From: JBCCIM01 sp965263205
Lineage (GTDB): Bacteria > Bacteroidota > Rhodothermia > Rhodothermales > JAHQVL01
Direction of reading: 5' to 3'
Length of the DNA stretch: 64,000 nucleotides
Assembly (NCBI GenBank): GCA_965263205.1
Contig: CBDHHF010000035.1
Location: 372,001 to 436,000 of the forward strand
The position numbers and the translations under genes were made by a program. The notes beneath the pieces are model-generated. The model was not told the origin of the DNA. It saw nothing but the letters and a program-made list of their open reading frames with translations, and searched no databases. Of this stretch, positions 62,208 through 64,000 are shown in pieces. Position 1 is the first letter of the stretch. Each line of letters begins with the position of its first letter.

Positions 62208-63239
62208 ATGCTGGTATTTTATCCGTACACGTTCCTCAAAATTTTCGTCCTTACGCTGGGCCTTGCCGGCTGCTCGCCGTCCCCTCAACAGCAAGCTACC
62301 GATACCGCCGAACCACGCACAAATGACGCGCTTGCGACAGCAGAACATTTTGATGACGAGTCTAACGAAACACAACCGCAACGCATGGCTGCAGTACGTT
62401 CATCAGAAAATCACCCGGATGCACAACCTGTCCCGCAACCTAAAGGCTATACCTTCGATGCCCCCGACGCGGTCATCAAGCTCGATAAGAAGCTAAAAGA
62501 GATTTCTGGTCTCACGCTGCTCGACGACAAACATCTTGCTGCCGTTCAAGACGAAAAAGGGAAAATCTACGTCCTTAACGTAGAAAACGGAGAGATAAGC
62601 GATGACAAGCGTTTTGCCAAGGATGGCGATTTTGAAGGCATCGAATTAGCCGGCACGTTGCTCTATGCGCTACGTAGCGATGGCGATTTGTATGAAATCA
62701 CGGAATGGGGTACGAAGGACGCCAACACAGAAAAATTCGAAACTCATTTGAGCACCAAAAATGACACAGAAGGTCTGACTTTCGATGCAAAAAACAACCG
62801 GCTGTTGGTCGTATGCAAAGAAGAGCCCGGAGCCGGTCTCAAGCAAGCCAGAGCTGTGTACGCTTTTGATCTGACAACAAAAAAAATGGGCAAAGATCCT
62901 GTACTTGTTGTTGATCTCAAAGCCGTTGAAGCCCTCACAGAAAAGAATAAACTAAACCGTATTGTCCGAAATCTGGCAGCGCCACTGACTAATCTGAGCG
63001 GTTTCAAGCCGGCTGCGATTGCTATCCACCCCATTACTGGACAGCTATTCATCATTTCTTCGGTGCGCAAGGTGTTGCTGGCTTATAACATGGACGGAAC
63101 GCTGGAAGATGTCTGGTTGTTAGGGGAAGACGATTTCCGCCAGCCGGAAGGATTGGCATTTTTGCCCAATGGTGATTTATTTATTGCCAATGAGGGCGGC
63201 GGAGGCAGCGCTACCCTGATGCGCTTTAATTACCAATAA
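62208..63239 (+). CDS. lipoprotein with SdiA-regulated-type beta-propeller
   Basis: A 343-residue lipoprotein. The start at 62208 (MLVFYPYTFLK) places the lipobox LAGC at residues 19-22, while an upstream in-frame start would bury it. A charged Pro/Gln-rich linker (about 25-80) is followed by a propeller (LKEISGLTLLDDKHLAAVQDEKGKIYVLN, GDFEGIELAGTLLYALRSDGDLYEI, NDTEGLTFDAKNNRLLVVCKE, FKPAAIAIHPITGQLFIISS, PEGLAFLPNGDLFIANEG) of the SdiA-regulated (PF06977) or phytase-like type. The function is unknown. It precedes a metallophosphoesterase lipoprotein gene on the same strand by 135 bases. Confidence 0.85.
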   Translation: MLVFYPYTFLKIFVLTLGLAGCSPSPQQQATDTAEPRTNDALATAEHFDDESNETQPQRMAAVRSSENHPDAQPVPQPKGYTFDAPDAVIKLDKKLKEISGLTLLDDKHLAAVQDEKGKIYVLNVENGEISDDKRFAKDGDFEGIELAGTLLYALRSDGDLYEITEWGTKDANTEKFETHLSTKNDTEGLTFDAKNNRLLVVCKEEPGAGLKQARAVYAFDLTTKKMGKDPVLVVDLKAVEALTEKNKLNRIVRNLAAPLTNLSGFKPAAIAIHPITGQLFIISSVRKVLLAYNMDGTLEDVWLLGEDDFRQPEGLAFLPNGDLFIANEGGGGSATLMRFNYQ

Positions 63240-63374
63240 ATACGCGCCCTGTAGTTTATACCACTTTTGCGTGTAAGCCTGGAAGCCATGTACTGTCAGC
63301 ATGTGCGCCTATGAACCCCGGCATACAACCCAACACAACCACATTCCCTTTATCGACGGCATCCGTCATTGTAC

Positions 63375-64000
63375 ATGATAGACACCCGCTACTTTCTTGT
63401 TGTACTGCTTTTACTAACGGGCTGCGCAGGTGCGCGACCGTATGTTGCGGAGAAATACAAAGACTGGCAAGACAAAAAGACCCCTCCCGCTTCTGAATTA
63501 GAGTATCGCGTTTTCCTCGTGGGTGATGCAGGTGGCGCGCCGCAAGGAGGAACGTCGCTCGGCCTTGCGCTACTCAAGAAGCAACTCGACGAAGCCGACA
63601 AAGACGCCGCTGTCGTATTTGTGGGCGACAATGTGTATTGCTGCGGCTTGCCCGATTCTGCCGACGAAAATCGCGCATTTGCTGAACACAGGCTCGTAGC
63701 ACAGCTTGAGGCTGTGGAAGATTTTAAGGGACGCGTTGTTTTTGCGCCGGGCAATCACGACTGGAACCACTCGAAACCCGGCGGCCTTGAGGCCATGGCA
63801 CGCCAGGAAGCGTACGTTGAAGCTTATCTCGGTAAAAATGTATTCTTGCCTGACAATGGTTTCCCCGGCCCTGATGTCGTAAAACTCACGGATCGCGCGC
63901 GCATGGTGGTCATCGATACGGAGTGGTGGCTCTACCAGTACGAAAAAGGCCAGGGTGAATACGAAGACTATGACATTCAGAGTAAAAGCGATTTCCTGGT
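63375..64000 (+). CDS. metallophosphoesterase lipoprotein (3' partial)
   Basis: The frame starts at ATG 63375 and is still open at the window end, so 208 residues are visible. The signal and lipobox are MIDTRYFLVVLLLLTGC. Calcineurin-like metallophosphoesterase motifs follow: FLVGDAGGAP (metal-binding Asp), VFVGDNVYCCGL in the GD-xY position, and FAPGNHDWNH (the GNHD motif). In Bacteroidota such N-terminal phosphoesterase domains may be fused to a surface-antigen (BamA-like) barrel, but the rest is not visible. The product should be envelope-anchored. It may be co-transcribed with the propeller lipoprotein before it. Confidence 0.88.
   Translation, partial: MIDTRYFLVVLLLLTGCAGARPYVAEKYKDWQDKKTPPASELEYRVFLVGDAGGAPQGGTSLGLALLKKQLDEADKDAAVVFVGDNVYCCGLPDSADENRAFAEHRLVAQLEAVEDFKGRVVFAPGNHDWNHSKPGGLEAMARQEAYVEAYLGKNVFLPDNGFPGPDVVKLTDRARMVVIDTEWWLYQYEKGQGEYEDYDIQSKSDFL

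Overview
The window looks like chromosomal DNA of a Bacteroidota-like bacterium, most likely of the Rhodothermales/Balneolales side (the placement is inference). Supporting signs are secreted proteins that end in a FlgD-like or QNYPNPF-type C-terminal sorting domain, LytS/LytTR signalling, a stand-alone DUF5706 (PycTM-like) membrane protein, a ribosomal protein S16 with a very long acidic Ala/Glu tail, few clear Shine-Dalgarno sites, and base composition a little above 50 percent GC by eye. No rRNA, tRNA, phage, insertion-sequence transposase or CRISPR array is visible.

Layout. 0-5 kb: the end of a membrane protein with a translationally coupled unknown gene, an M20 amidohydrolase, a repeat-rich gap and a two-LTD-domain secreted protein. 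5-10 kb: an A-type Fe-S carrier, clpC with a clear terminator, then an SDR and a rhomboid protease on the minus strand. 10-17.2 kb, plus strand: tyrA, gcvT-ftsK, purK-purE. 17.2-18.1 kb: a tandem array of about 183-bp units. 18.1-25.6 kb, minus strand: a conserved translation/secretion cluster read ffh-rpsP-rimM-trmD-rplS-(MqnA-like)-smpB-tyrS-(aldo/keto reductase). 25.8-30 kb: 5-formyl-THF cyclo-ligase, two PspC-domain proteins and an M16 peptidase pair. 30-37 kb: a PA14/dockerin secreted protein, two sensor kinases, a glycosidase-like secreted protein and a dispersed repeat. 37-41 kb: type 2 IPP isomerase and polA.

41-45 kb: intact rfbB is followed by four consecutive genes (RmlC-like, HAD phosphatase, small secreted protein, BamE-like secreted protein). 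Each can be made whole only by removing one base. This is either a pseudogene or phase-variable patch or a local sequence-quality problem. 45-54.8 kb: RidA, a lipoprotein and propeller pair, a LytS/LytTR two-component pair, an NHL-propeller secreted protein, HIT, a tiny Gly-rich protein, a secreted esterase, a fructosamine kinase and a low-molecular-weight phosphatase. 54.8-64 kb: xseA, a long YjbQ-like protein, a 195-bp inverted-repeat element, an SDR, xseB, a TPR protein, an MBL-fold hydrolase next to a PycTM-like membrane protein, an SdiA-regulated-type lipoprotein, and a metallophosphoesterase lipoprotein cut by the window end.

Most genes are housekeeping. The unexplained structure is mainly non-coding: at least four repeat types sit in intergenic gaps, often directly behind stop codons. 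The best candidate for a little-described system is the PycTM-like protein plus MBL-fold hydrolase pair at 60.3-62.0 kb.
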